From Hanleya hanleyi (Eukaryota; Mollusca; Polyplacophora; Lepidopleurida; Hanleyidae), in assembly GCA_036873755.1 (NCBI GenBank), contig JAVTVY010037101.1:1-64000 (forward strand): a DNA stretch of 64,000 nt, given 5' to 3'. A program made the translations under genes and the position numbers. This document shows positions 11,201 to 21,200 of this stretch, in pieces. The notes beneath the pieces were generated by a model. The model did not search any database. It saw nothing but the letters and a program-made list of their open reading frames with translations, and was not told the origin of the DNA. Each line of letters starts with the position of its first letter. Within the stretch, counting starts at the first letter, position 1.

Positions 11201-11688
11201 CGAATTTTCTCACACAAACCATGAAACAACCCACAACTCCTCGACATTTTAGCCTCGTTTCCGTCACGATGAGCGCGCCATCTATCGGCCAAATAAGAAA
11301 GACAACTCTTCTTTATAATTTACGGCCTGGCGGTGATTTATCAGCGCGAGTATTGTCATATGTATGAATATATCGGTTATTTAATAGATTGTTGTTTTAT
11401 TTTTGATTGAAACTATATAATTCATCACATTATGAGCTGTATACGATCGGCATATATAGCATTCATCTGAATGCATGATTACTAACCAAACAAAAAGTCC
11501 TTTTTCAGCCGTAAGAAAAGGCAAGTTATGATCTTTACAGTCTCCAAGCAGAGGTGTAAATGGTGTATTTTATTAAAGTGCCTATATGTGGTTCTGAAAC
11601 GGAGAATATAACAAAGACTTACGAAGTGCCTTGCATTGTTGATGCGCCCATTTGAAACAGCAAGCAAATTTGATGGCAGTGGCACCAT
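8113..11688 (-). CDS. spliced BEN-domain / coiled-coil protein gene inside the TIR element
   Basis: Proposed minus-strand exons are 11688-11623 (ATG start, donor GTAAGT), one ending at 10917 (start unresolved), 10286-10142, 9661-9411, one ending at 8830 (start near 8973 or 8962) and 8207-8113 (TGA stop). Phases agree exactly for 10142/9661 and 8830/8207. The product has a short N-terminus, a heptad-like coiled coil, a Ser/Thr/Pro-rich linker and a C-terminal BEN-like domain. BEN domains bind DNA and protein in chromatin factors and some viral and transposon proteins. The junctions 10917/10286 and 9411/exon 5 are unresolved, so exons may be missing or the gene may be damaged. It carries no nuclease motif. 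Confidence 0.6.
8250..8545. repeat. intronic direct duplication in the BEN gene
   Basis: Bases about 8272-8390 and 8425-8545 are diverged direct repeats. Both contain AAAGGGAGGTAACTCAA, then CAAGTAAxATAATACAGC and TGACTGAATA. They lie in the last intron, 3' of the first BEN exon in gene orientation. Confidence 0.6.
8830..8973 (-). CDS. BEN-domain exon, first half
   Basis: Encodes NTLLQALYRDEFLSMHSVGG, a Lys/Gly-rich loop, then MDPSHVREIA before a strong donor (CAA|GTAAGT). The pattern LLxALxxxExLxxxSVxG...(L/M)DPxxVxxI is that of the BEN domain core. The acceptor is ambiguous: AG sites at 8974 and 8963 give different phases, and only the latter continues exon 9411 in frame. Confidence 0.6.
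9025..9380. repeat. second intronic direct duplication in the BEN gene
   Basis: Bases about 9025-9165 and 9240-9375 are diverged direct repeats sharing TTAGTCCCAT, AAGTAACAAATAGC and TTCATGCTTATCA. They lie in the intron before the BEN exon, where the exon phases do not match well. Confidence 0.5.
9411..9661 (-). CDS. Ser/Thr/Pro-rich linker exon of BEN gene
   Basis: 251 bp exon with acceptor TTTTCAG and donor G|GTAAGC. It completes the phase-1 codon from 10142 (giving ...SLAGLPSLVEKLSDLL...) and then encodes a low-complexity Ser/Thr/Pro/Asp-rich linker typical of unstructured regions between coiled coils and BEN domains. It ends in phase 0. Confidence 0.6.
10142..10286 (-). CDS. coiled-coil exon of BEN gene
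   Basis: Acceptor CAG at 10289-10287, donor G|GTTAGT at 10141, length 145 bp. The translation has Leu/Val every three or four residues between Glu, Lys, Arg and Gln (VAELRKEVADLQRAVADLQ), a clear heptad coiled coil of about 35 residues. It likely mediates dimerisation. It ends in phase 1 and joins the next exon (9661) in frame. Confidence 0.65.
10917..11080 (-). CDS. putative second exon of BEN gene
   Basis: One frame is open on the minus strand and encodes an Asn run (from CAACAACAAC), a WGWG motif and a CHCxVxC cluster, then KVAARVLRFS before a strong donor (A|GTGAGT, phase 1). The 5' limit is not determined; 11080 is approximate. The Cys/His spacing suggests a possible small metal site, but I do not recognise a family. 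Confidence 0.4.
11623..11688 (-). CDS. putative first coding exon of BEN gene
   Basis: Begins ATG GTG CCA and runs 22 codons to a good donor (C|GTAAGTC), phase 0. The peptide has no motif, so this exon is supported only by the start, the open frame and the splice site. Confidence 0.35.
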
Positions 11689-12099
11689 GTTGTTTTATCC
11701 ACGATTAAGTCGGATGTACCGGTACATATGAAGTATCTTCATGGCTTATTGAACGGTGTCATTGTCTGCTAGCGCGAGCTAGTGTGATTAAGGTGTGAAC
11801 TCAACAGGACGTTTTTACAGTCAATGTATGGTAGGAAAAAACCTACGTTTTATCAGTGGTTTTACTGTGTGGATATATGGATATGTGAGCCATTATTTGT
11901 AATGGAATATGTATGTAAACCTATAGTTTGGCAATTTTGTGTGATATTTCGAAAGTAATAATTATGAAATAAAACTTTATTATTGTAAGAAACTCTTGTT
12001 TTCTACAAAGATCAACTTTTAGAGAACATTTCATAGAAACACAAATTGTCTCAGAAAAGTGTATGGTACATACATGTGACACTAGATTGCTGGGTATTG

Positions 12100-12830
12100 T
12101 GAACCTGAATTACCACGGTTCGTCTGATGTTTGATTTACTATTATGATTTGTTACCACAGATTTGAACAATGAAGTTTCACAGTCTACCATTGAACATCA
12201 TAGTTGACCACGGTTCGTTGTATGGTAAAGCATGGTAAAATTGACCATACATTTTATTACCATATTTATTACCGTATGGATTCACGATACATTATCATGG
12301 ATTTTCATGGTTCAGCCTGGAATACCATGGCTCACCACGGTTCGTTGTATGGTAAACCAAGGTAAACTTTACCATACAATCTTTTACCACGGATTCACCA
12401 TGAATTACCATGGATGTTCATGGTTCAGCCTGGAATACTGAGGTTCAACACGGTTCGTTGTATGGTAAAGCAAGGTAAACTTTACCATACAATCTTTTAC
12501 CATGGATTCACCATAAATTACCACGGATGTTCATGGTTCAGCCTGGAATACCGTGGTTCACCACGGTTCGTTGTATGGTAAACCACGGTAAACTTTACCA
12601 TACAATCTTTTACCTCGGATTTACCATACATTACCATGGATGTTCATGGTTCAGCCTGGAATACCGTGGTTCACCACGGTTCGTTGTATGGTAAACCACG
12701 GTGAACTTTACCATACAATATTTTACCTCGGATTTACCATACATTACCATACAGAACCGTGGTTTACCATGCATTACCATACTTTACCCTATGGTAATGT
12801 ATGGTAAACCACGGTTTTTTTTTATAAGGG
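12100..12830. repeat. right subterminal repeat array of the BEN element
   Basis: About five direct units of about 113 bp, each starting near ACCACGGTTCGTTGTATGG (12206, 12334, 12447, 12560, 12673) and containing ACTTTACCATACAATC and CATGGTTCAGCCTGGAATAC. The last part carries short inverted words down to the terminal repeat. The words ACCATAC and CCGTGGT are shared with the left array although the unit structure differs. Confidence 0.75.
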
Positions 12831-14410
12831 GGGTGTTTATATGAACACAATGAGGATCTCGAAATACATAGGTTCATACGGATCCTAGCCCCGGGTTAAG
12901 CGGAATTAGACACAAGTTACGAAACGTAACGCCATAGAACTTACAGGCTACACTCGTATTTTCTATCAGCATGCGATATGTATCGCCAAATTTGAAAAAC
13001 GTTGAGTGGAGGCGCTTGGTGGTATAGCCTTGTTATAGAGGCCCGCCCTCTGTACACGTCACTCGACAAATATATGTAGGTTTATTGTTTCGGTGGGAAA
13101 TTTAAGCCGTATGACGTCGGACATTACAGGTTAGTTTTTCTAGGTGTCTTGCATTTACAAGGTTACCCCATGTTAAGGCGTTTACTCCATCAGACGTCCA
13201 TGATGCTCATCCATTAACATCAGATGAGTGGTTTGAGCTGATCTGTCATCACAGCTCCCGAGCTAGCGTATCTAATTCCGCTTAAGCCGGTGCTAGGAGC
13301 CGTGTGGATACTTCATAGTCTCCACGTGAACATCTGCAATAAAAGCGCGTCTGAGATACTAAGGCTACGTCCGAGAATCCACCGTATTCTCGGGTCTGAA
13401 TGTTAGGTGTCGACGAAAGCTTTCCTGTAGAGTCATATCTTTGCTTTTTAGTCACCAGACGTCAATTTTCCCCACCTCTTGCATATTGCTCCAATTTATA
13501 AGTTTCTGCAATAAAGTGTTGTGGCGTTGATTAAAATCGTCACATTTAACACAGGATCTAGCAAATACTACTAAGCGAGATACGTATACGCCATATGCAG
13601 GTCCCAATGGAATATTACTGTCCAGAAAGGGATATTTTACGATGTCGAAATTGTAATCCTCTCTTTTGTCATAAAGTCGTCGAGAGAGAAGGCCCGCTTC
13701 ATTTTTACCGAGATATAGGTCTACTCCTTCCAATACAGTGAAGGTGGATATATATCCTTCACTGCGTCATTTATGTGGCGATTATCCACAGCGAGAAGAT
13801 CGTTTATATTGCGTTTAAACTTATCGTTTTGTTTAAATGGACGACGGCTGAATTATGAAAGACGGTCCAGACGCTTGTAATGTGAAAGCGCCTGCATATA
13901 GTCATATTCATAAGAGAACAGATATAGGTCAGCCAACAGAGGTGCACAATTAGTACGCATTGGAATACCTATATGCTGTTGATATATTGTGTTGCTAAAT
14001 TTCACATAGATGCTTTTAATGAGAAATTCAAGTAACTATAAATATCCCATGAATGTTATCTCTTGTATGTAGTAGTGCTAAAGAATTTATGGCTCCTGAC
14101 ATCAATATATCTACGATCAGTTTTCTTGAACACAGACACTATTAATGAACATAGATGTCAATAATGTCCTGATGAGAGATTGTAGTATAGAGAGTCGAGA
14201 AATAACATGTGGACACATGTCTGTACGGTATAGAACCTTTAGCATTAAGTTCTTCCGTAAGACATTTTGAGTTTTTCAATATCCTCATACATTCAACGCC
14301 AGAGTTTTTAGAAATAGCTTGGTAGTGCAGATTCTAAACGAGCTATGAATCTAGCTTTGTAAGATGTTTTTTGCATTTGGTTAGTCCAATACACTTTTGG
14401 TATATTTGTA
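12831..14410 (-). pseudogene. PLEx copy P4: tail and degraded RT coding region
   Basis: Continues the tail from 7026, then runs into the RT C-terminus and middle region on the minus strand. Recognisable blocks include LYDKREDYNFDIV and PFLDSNIPLGPAYGVYVSR near 13570-13700, and the palm and fingers region at 13880-14400. It is broken by an R400-like insertion (13034-13490), by a 45 bp tail fragment in opposite orientation at 13836-13880, and by deletions near 13740 and 14321. Its 5' end stops near 14410, beside a single 128 bp unit. It is non-functional. Confidence 0.75.
13034..13490 (-). mobile_element. diverged R400-type tail element inserted in P4
   Basis: Interrupts the PLEx C-terminal coding region between the AGCCTTG block (13027-13033) and the TTATAAGTTTCTGC block (13496). 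It contains the reverse complement of the CACACGGCCCCTAGCACCGG and AATAAAAGCG blocks seen in the copies at 44735 and 61816. The ends are diverged and not exact. Confidence 0.5.
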
Positions 14411-14545
14411 TGAGTGGTATAGTATAAAACTAACTCGAGTAAACCGCACCTACACGTCAGACTGGTGAAGCTCAGACTTTTTGCGTATAAGCATATTAAA
14501 GTCATCGTCAATCCATATTTATAAAGGATAGAACGGTAGAATTCC
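14411..14545 (-). repeat. single 128 bp unit beside P4
   Basis: One copy of the unit arrayed at 15695-16222, from GTATAGTATAAAACTAACTC to GATAGAACGGTAGAATTCC. It directly adjoins the 5' limit of the P4 RT fragment, so it may be part of the 5' region of that element. Confidence 0.7.
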
Positions 14546-15694
14546 GACACCGCCATGCATGTATATATGTGCATATAATCATGGTTTTTCATGGTACACA
14601 TTTGTGTATTACCACGAAGTGTTTCGAGCCTCTTTGGTCAATATCGACACCTGTGTGCTCTCGTCAGGGGAGACAGGAGGCATGTATTGTCCGCGCCTCA
14701 AACACTTGTGTATTATCTCATACGGTTAGTGTTTTAATGCCAAGTTTGTATAGACCTGAAAGGTTATAGGTCACCCTTTGTGCGTATTTGCACAGATCAT
14801 ATAGGGTACTGGCAGGTCAATTCTGTCGTTATATTTGATCAGATAGTGACACTGTCCATCATATGTATGCGGCATTTATAGCCATATCAGTTAACCTTTC
14901 ATTGGCCAGTTGGTACGCTGGCGTATTGTTCCATTGGCCAAATCAGTGTGTAAGTGATTGGTCCAAATTAAAACATTTCATTGGCTGAGCTGACGCCTGC
15001 TGTACATCCCTTTGTGTGCTTCAATCCCCTCGAGCTCCGACTGTAAAAGTTCGGGCACCGGGTTTTATTGATAGATCTGCACACTGAGCAATTATTGACT
15101 ATGTACGTTTTCTGTGTACAAGTGTCAAACAATAAACTCAGGATGGCGGCTTTACGTGGATTCTCTACCATTGATTGATGACAATATATAGGACTGCATA
15201 TATGTATTGTATACGTTATATAGTGTTTCTCACTATAAGTTTATCTGAACTTATAGTATATCAGCATATATAATCGGTAAACCGATATCCCCTTCAGACT
15301 CCATAAAGTGCATGTTAAAATTGATAAACTCTCTAGCCCGGGCTTGGAGTATATTATTCAAAATTTACACACTGGACCATATGTTGGTCGTGTACGTCAA
15401 TCTTTGACGGTATCTGTACACGTGTCTTTTGGGTGAAGTCAGGATAATGGCTATATTATTTCCGATTATGACATGTGTATATATGTCATAATAATGCTGC
15501 GACCATGATCATACGTTATCATATATTATTCAGGTATATCGAATAGCGGCAATATGCCAAATATTTTCGATATTTTGATACATCTGTATCAGGCAGTCAG
15601 TCTGAGATCATCAGAGCTAACGTGTAAGGATCAATGACAACCAGAGCCGGGTTATCTTCGATTCAACGTGTTGAGTTAGCAAGGCAGAAGGCCA
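14546..15694. other. unassigned AT-rich region with weak internal similarity
   Basis: No gene or known repeat recognised. Segments near 15070-15150 and 15360-15450 share a layout (CACACTG, TGTACGT, TGTGTACAAGTGTC- or TGTACACGTGTC-like words, then CAGGATxATGGC), suggesting an old duplication. Confidence 0.35.
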
Positions 15695-16222
15695 GAGTCC
15701 ACAGTATAGTATAAAACTAACTCGAGTAAACCGCGCCTACACGTCAGACTGGTGAAGCTCAGACTTTTTGCGTATAAGCATATTCAAGTCATCGTCAATC
15801 CATATTTATAAAGGATAGAACTGTAGCATCCCCACAGTATAGTATAAAACTAACTCGAGTAAACCGCACCTAGTCAGACTGGTGAAGCTCAGACTTTTTG
15901 CGTATAAGCATATTAAAGTCATCGTCAATCCATATTTATAAAGGATAGAACGGTAGAATCTCTAATATAGTATAAAACTAACTCGAGTAAACCGCACCTA
16001 CATGTCAGACTGGTGAAGCTCAGACTTTTTGTGTATAAGCATATTAAAGTCATCGTCAATCCATATTTATAAAGGATAGAACGGTAGAATCCCCAATATA
16101 GTATAAAACTAACTCGAGTAAACCGCACCTACAGTCAGACTGGTGAAGCTCAGACTTTTTGCGTATAAGCATATTAAAGTCATCGTCAATCCATATTTAT
16201 AAAGGATAGAACGGTAGAATCC
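15695..16222 (-). repeat. tandem array, four units of about 128 bp
   Basis: Units start near 15706, 15838, 15965 and 16097 with AGTATAAAACTAACTCGAGT and end with AAAGGATAGAACxGTAGxAT. Divergence between units is low, so the array is young. The intervening GACTGGTGAAGCTCAGAC block is invariant. A TA microsatellite follows at 16225-16243, then the LINE. Confidence 0.85.
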
Positions 16223-16286
16223 TATATATATATATATATATATGTGACTGTATATCCCAGTCACACTAAGACTCGTTAATCTCAAC

Positions 16287-17460
16287 ATGGAAGGACTTAG
16301 TTTAATAAACATTGTTACCTATAACTACAGGGGCTTGGGTAAACTAGAAAAACGTAAGGATGTTATCAACTATTTAAAGTCAAAAAACTGCGAGATAATT
16401 TGTCTTCAAGATACACATTTCACCAGAGAAATAGAACAAGAAGTTAGGGATGAATGGGACGGGGAAGTATATTTCAACTCATTTAATTCAAATTCCAGAG
16501 GTGTCTGCATTCTCATTAGCAAAAATTCACAGTTCAAAATTCTAAAACTAAAGAAAGATGGAGAAGGAAACTTCTTGGCATTAGACGCGGAAATGGACGG
16601 TACAAAAATTACGTTTATTACGATATATGGACCTAACGAAGATTCTCCAACATTTTACAATAATATAAAGGATATACTGGAAGAATTTGGCAATGATACA
16701 TGTATAATTTGTGGAGATTTTAATTTGGTCCAACAACCTGCTTTAGATACCTACAACTATATGCATATAAACAATCCAAAGGCACGTGAAACTATATTAG
16801 ATATGATACACTCGGTTGGCCTGATCGATCCATTTCGTCAAACATATCCTGATCTAAAAAGATACACATGGCGCCGAAACAATCCTCTAAAACAGGCCCG
16901 CCTTGATTTCTACCTGCTGAGTGAAAGTTTCTTCTCTAGTGTACATAAAATAAAAATAGAATCGAGTTATAGGTCTGACCACTCACCTGTTGTACTGAGT
17001 ATTAAAATAAACGAATTTACTAGGGGGAGGGGGCTTTGGAAATTCAATTCCAGCTTACTGTATGATCCAGAATATGTAAAGCGTGTGAAGATTTGTATTG
17101 ATAATACAAAACAGGAGTACGCCCTACCTGTATATAATCTAGATAATCTGAAAACTATTGAAAATCATCATTTGCACTTTACAATTTCAGATCAATTGTT
17201 CCTTGATACCTTACTTATGCACATAAGAGGTCAAACCATATCTTACGCATCATTTAAGAAAAAGGAAAAACAAAAGACAGAAAGTTTGCAATCTTCTATT
17301 ACGGAACTAGAGGAAATGGAAGAACCTAACATAGACTTAATTGAACACAAAAAGTTAGAACTAGAAATAATCAAGAAAGAAAAGATGAAAGGTCATATGA
17401 TCAGATCCAAAGCTAAGTGGGCAGAGGATGGAGAGAAACCCACTAGATATTTTTGTAGTT
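16287..17460 (+). pseudogene. LINE ORF2, endonuclease domain
   Basis: Starts at ATG 16287. The N-terminal part is an APE-like endonuclease: NIVTYNYRGL near the start, the catalytic-type QDTH block, YGPNED, the GDFN motif, RLDF and the terminal SDHSPV motif near residues 231-236. It nicks target DNA to prime reverse transcription. A Lys/Glu-rich helical linker follows. One extra T in the GTAGTTTTAG block near 17458-17462 shifts the frame. In-frame reading would continue into the RT part from about 17460. Confidence 0.85.
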
Positions 17461-18795
17461 TTAGAATCAAGACATTTTACAAATAAAACTATACCAAAAA
17501 TAGAAAAGGACAACGGGCAATTTATTACAGATCAGTCAGAGATTCTTGGCGAAGCTAAGACTTTTTATAACAATCTATATACAAACAAAGATTTTGAGGA
17601 ATATAGCATACAAAGTGAATTACAAAACATGGATTTTGTCCGCCTAACAGACGAGGAACAACTTACATTAGAGGGGGATATTTCAGAGGTAGAAGTGTTA
17701 AATAGCTTGAAACGAATGAAAAATAATCGTAGCCCCGGGACGGATGGTTTTACTGCAGAATTTTTCAAATTTTTCTATAAAGATATAGGCAGCTTCATTA
17801 CCAGATCAATTAATGAGGGGTATAGAAAGGGAGAATTGTCTGCGACACAGAAAGAGGGGATAATAATTTGCTTACCAAAGGGAGACAAGCCTAAACAATA
17901 CTTGCAAAATTGGAGACCGATCACATTATTAAACAGCACGTACAAAATTGCATCGGGATGTATAGCTACAAGAATAAAGTCTGTATTAAACAAACTGATA
18001 TCAGAGAGCCAGTCTGGGTTTATGAGCGGTAGGTATATCGGTGAGAATACACGATTAATTTATGACATAATGGAATGCACAGAACGCAATAATATACCCG
18101 GTCTTCTTCTCCTCATTGACTTCGAGAAAGCGTTTGACTCGATTTCTTGGTCTTTTATTAATCAGGTATTGGACATATTCAACTTTGGAAAATCGCTTAA
18201 AACATGGATATCTGTTTTTTACAAAAAAGCCAAGTCCGCGGTGATGCAGAGTGGTTTCCTCTCCAGGTTTTTTGAGATATCCAGAGGATGCAGACAAGGG
18301 GACCCTCTGTCACCTTATATCTTTCTGCTATGTGCCGAAATTTTATCAATAATGATTAAGGGCAATACAAACATAAAGGGAATAAAAATAGGAAACAGCG
18401 AATTTAAGATTTCACAGTACGCAGACGACACAGCATTACTTCTCGACGGTTCTGAAAATTCACTAAAGGAAGCACTGTTAACTTTAGATACATACGCCTT
18501 ACTTTCAGGTTTGAAACTAAATATCACAAAAACAAGATCTATGTGGATAGGATGCAAAAAATTTGGAGGAGAGACATTTAATCACAGATAGAAGCTTAAC
18601 TGGGAACAGTCTAACTTTACTCATCTCGGAATATTATTTTCTTGTAACTTGGATTCGATGATTTCGCTGAATTATGACAAAAGAGTAAAAGAAATACAGT
18701 TGGAACTAGATCAATGGTCAAAACGAAGGTTGACACCACTAGGAAGAATTACAGTATTAAAAACAATGATTATATCAAAACTCAACCACCTATTT
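17461..18795 (+). pseudogene. LINE ORF2, reverse transcriptase domain
   Basis: All RT blocks are visible: RSPGTDGFTAEFFK, IICLPKGDK, NWRPITLLN, LLLIDFEKAFDS (first catalytic Asp), SRGCRQGDPLSPYIF and the YADDTALL catalytic motif near 18418-18440, followed by the thumb. It copies the element RNA at the nicked target. A TAG at 18589-18591 interrupts the frame after about 377 residues here. The frame then stays open to near 18795, where a second frameshift leads to the C-terminal segment. Confidence 0.85.
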
Positions 18796-18796
18796 A

Positions 18797-20044
18797 TTGC
18801 CCGTAAAAAAACTTAACTCTTTATTTTACTCGTTTATTTGGCATTCAAAACAAGACAGAATTAAAAGGGACATTCTTTGCCAAGACTACGAGAACGGGGG
18901 GTTAAAAATGACTAATTTGCAACATTTCATAACGGCTCTTAAAACAACCTGGATCCGTAGACTACTGTCACAGGAAAGTCAGTACAAGGAGTTGTTTGAA
19001 ATATCGATATCTACTATTCATGATCTTGTTTATAAAGGAGATGACTATCTAACTCATATAAGCGATCAATGTACTAACCTATTTTGGGCTGACGTACTTC
19101 GTGCTTGGAGAAATTTTAATGAAAACTTCCGTCCGCTCACGCCCGAGGATCTATACTATACAAATATTTGGTTAACCAAATTTATTAAAGTGGATACACA
19201 GAGCATTTTCTACAAAAAATGGTATAAACGTGGTGTGCACTTTATTGGTGACCTGATTGATGAGGACGGTAACTTTATAGATTACATAACTTTTGAAAAC
19301 AAATTTGAGGTTAAAACAAATTTTTTAGAATACTGGGGCGTCTGCAATGCAATAAAAACTTACTTTAGCCACTGCAATTTGCAACCAGTACCACACAGGG
19401 CTTATAATCTAAATATTCCAAGCAAACTCCGCATCATATTGAGACACCCGACAGGTTGTAAAGACATTTATATTTCTCTGTTGAAAAACACTACCCCTAA
19501 AAGTCAAGAAAAATACGAAACTATATTACCCCATGAATGGGAAAAAATATATCAGCTGCCCTTCAAATGCTGTAAGAACACAAAATTGCAGTGGCTACAG
19601 TATAGGATCAATCATCATATCCTAGCCACTAATAAACTGTTGCTACAAATGGGAATTAGGAATGATGATAAATGCTCCTTTTGTCACCAGCAGACTGAAA
19701 CTATTCAACATATATTTGGTGGATGTATAATAGTAGATAATCTATTGGAGTCTTTTAGAAAATGGATTTACTCAAAAATAAACATTCTTATCAATGTCTC
19801 TAAAAATGAAATTCTATTCGGAATAACTAAGAATAAAGCCTATTATAAACCACATAATTTCATTCTGCTGTTGGCAAAATACTATATTTATAAGTGTAGA
19901 TGCCAAGGGAAAACCTTACATCTTTATGGTTTACAGCATGTCATCAAAGAATATTTAAATATAGAACAGTCCATTGCTATGAAGCACGAAACAATTGAAC
20001 AGTTTGAAAAAGAGTGGCGTCTGTGGCTGAAGCTACTTAACTGA
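18797..20044 (+). pseudogene. LINE ORF2, C-terminal segment
   Basis: An open stretch of 415 codons continuing the ORF after a one-base frameshift near 18795. It holds the KKLNSLFYSFIWHSK block typical of the region after the RT, and a CSFCHQQTETIQHIFGGC cluster, a Cys/His motif of the CCHC type seen near the C-terminus of many LINE proteins. It stops with TGA at 20042-20044. Confidence 0.8.
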
Positions 20045-20313
20045 TGTGTTTTGTTCCCTCGCTCTTCTATGCGAACGTCTATCTGATGTTATTTCGAAAC
20101 AAATGATTTGTACAAGCGTTGATATATTGTTTTTTTTATTATTATTATTCTTTGTGTATTTTTATTTTCATTTTTTTTTATTCTATTACGTATTTTGGCC
20201 CTTGAAACTAATCTTAGAACGATATACATGGGTTCATGTGTGATATTTTTTGTTTTCTACCTGATGGTGGTGTGTTTTTCACTGTATCATCTCTGTTGGC
20301 ATCTGTTTGTGGC

Positions 20314-20322
20314 AATAAATGT

Positions 20323-20353
<31 letters not shown>
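20314..20353 (+). terminator. LINE polyadenylation signal and poly(A) tract
   Basis: AATAAA at 20314-20319 lies 7 bp before an uninterrupted run of 27 A. This marks the 3' end of the retrotransposed transcript. Confidence 0.85.
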
Positions 20354-20411
20354 TATTGATCTGCACAACGCTCTTCCCTAATATCTTCCGAGGCACTTTC
20401 CTCCATGTGAG

Positions 20412-20620
20412 GGGCACTCGGTGACCGAGTGGTCTAAGGCACCTCGCTGGTGACTGCTAGCCTCACGCCGCTGAGCCGGCACGGGTTCGAGCCCAGCTGT
20501 GCATGTGTGGAAGTTTGTCAGTTACTTGCCGACGGGCGGTAGTTATCTCTAGGTACACCGGCTTCCTCCACCAACCAAACTGACTGTCACCATATAAGTG
20601 AAACAAACTTGAGTGTGACA
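20412..20620 (+). mobile_element. tRNA-headed SINE (V-SINE/MetaSINE-like)
   Basis: The head resembles a class II tRNA: an A-box-like GTGACCGAGTGGTCTAAGGC (from about 20420) and a B box GGTTCGAGCCC (near 20485). The body contains ACACCGGCTTCCTCCACCAA and CTGTCACCATATAAGTGAAA. T-stem and acceptor pairing are poor, so it is not a tRNA gene. A second, minus-strand copy of the body is at 26440-26560, confirming a dispersed repeat. The exact family (for example molluscan RUDI) was not verified. Confidence 0.75.
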
Positions 20621-20714
20621 AGCCAAAGCCAAGCCACTGATATAGTTGCATGGTCCGGCAAGTCTCCATCGGAATGAAAATGCAAATATTTTAATATCAT
20701 TTTGAAGGTTTCAA

Positions 20715-21200
20715 GTGTACCGACATCAGGGGAATTCGCACAGTGAAAGATATGAAAATGTGTACACAGAACCTCCTTGCATTTCATATAAGTACACTAA
20801 ATCTATAGCCACCAAAATATTCAATTACTCCAATGCTGTCCAGGAGTTTGACTGGAACTTATACACGTCAGGAGGCTATAGTTGTGATTGTGAAACGTCG
20901 AACTTTATCTATACACCATGCAAACATATTGTGACTGGTGACCTTGATGTGGTGAGTGATAAGGATCTGAAATTACTCCTGATGAAGGGACCTAAATATA
21001 GAGAGCCAAGAAGAATAAATCTGAAGGCCGACCAGAAGATAGTCCTGTCTGCATTGGAACAGTACGTTATTGATTGGTCTAAGCGAGAGAAAGTTGAACC
21101 TACAGTACTCGCTGATTGGCTGGACCTCACCAAGAGCAAGGTCGTTGAAACAATCCGCCATATTGACAGAAGTACTCTTCCCAAGCAAAACAAGTACTGA
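20715..21200 (+). pseudogene. PLEx N-terminal module with SWIM-like zinc motif
   Basis: An open frame of 161 codons that feeds, after a frameshift near 21190, into the RT. It encodes ISYKYTKSIATKIFNY, then CDCxxxxxxxxxCKHIVTGDL, a CxCx9CxH arrangement like a SWIM zinc finger, then LLMKGPKYREPRRIN and a helical segment with VIDWSKREK. The same order occurs upstream of the RT in related invertebrate elements as I recall them. The module probably binds nucleic acid; this is inference. Confidence 0.65.

Larger units (their letters stand above)
7027..12830. mobile_element. 5.8 kb TIR DNA element carrying a BEN-domain gene
   Basis: The left end begins CCCTTATAAAAAAAAACC and the right end is its exact reverse complement over 18 bp. 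Both ends lead into arrays of short inverted words (GGTAATTACCATAC on the left, ACCACGGTTCGTTGTATGG on the right). The element sits inside a PLEx tail that is continuous across the insertion, so its limits are independently supported. The target duplication is unclear, perhaps 2 bp (GG). No transposase motif is visible. The only gene-like content is the spliced minus-strand BEN/coiled-coil gene at 8113-11688. Superfamily is unknown and the element looks non-autonomous. Confidence 0.75.
16250..20353 (+). mobile_element. Tx1/L1-like LINE, EN-RT ORF with poly(A) tail
   Basis: A non-LTR retrotransposon comprising an APE-type endonuclease, reverse transcriptase, a C-terminal Cys/His motif, a 3' UTR with AATAAA at 20314-20319 and 27 A residues at 20327-20353. 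No ORF1 is present, so the copy is probably 5'-truncated close to the EN-RT ORF start, or ORF1 has been lost. It is disabled by two frameshifts and one stop. The Tx1/L1 assignment rests on overall resemblance of the RT and is not certain. No target duplication was identified. Confidence 0.85.

Noticed and set aside
14160..14215. Hammerhead-ribozyme-like string CTGATGAG...CGAGAAA
   Set aside because: It lies inside the minus-strand RT coding region (same bases as 62440-62485) and lacks the stem III / cleavage-site arrangement, so the match is a coding coincidence.
15000..15180. Possible LTR primer-binding site (minus-strand GGTGCCCGAAC)
   Set aside because: No TG...CA LTR pair, polypurine tract or gag-pol sequence nearby; a chance short match.
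20412..20500. Possible functional class II tRNA gene
   Set aside because: Good A- and B-box-like strings but poor T-stem and acceptor pairing, and the following sequence matches a dispersed SINE body also present at 26440.
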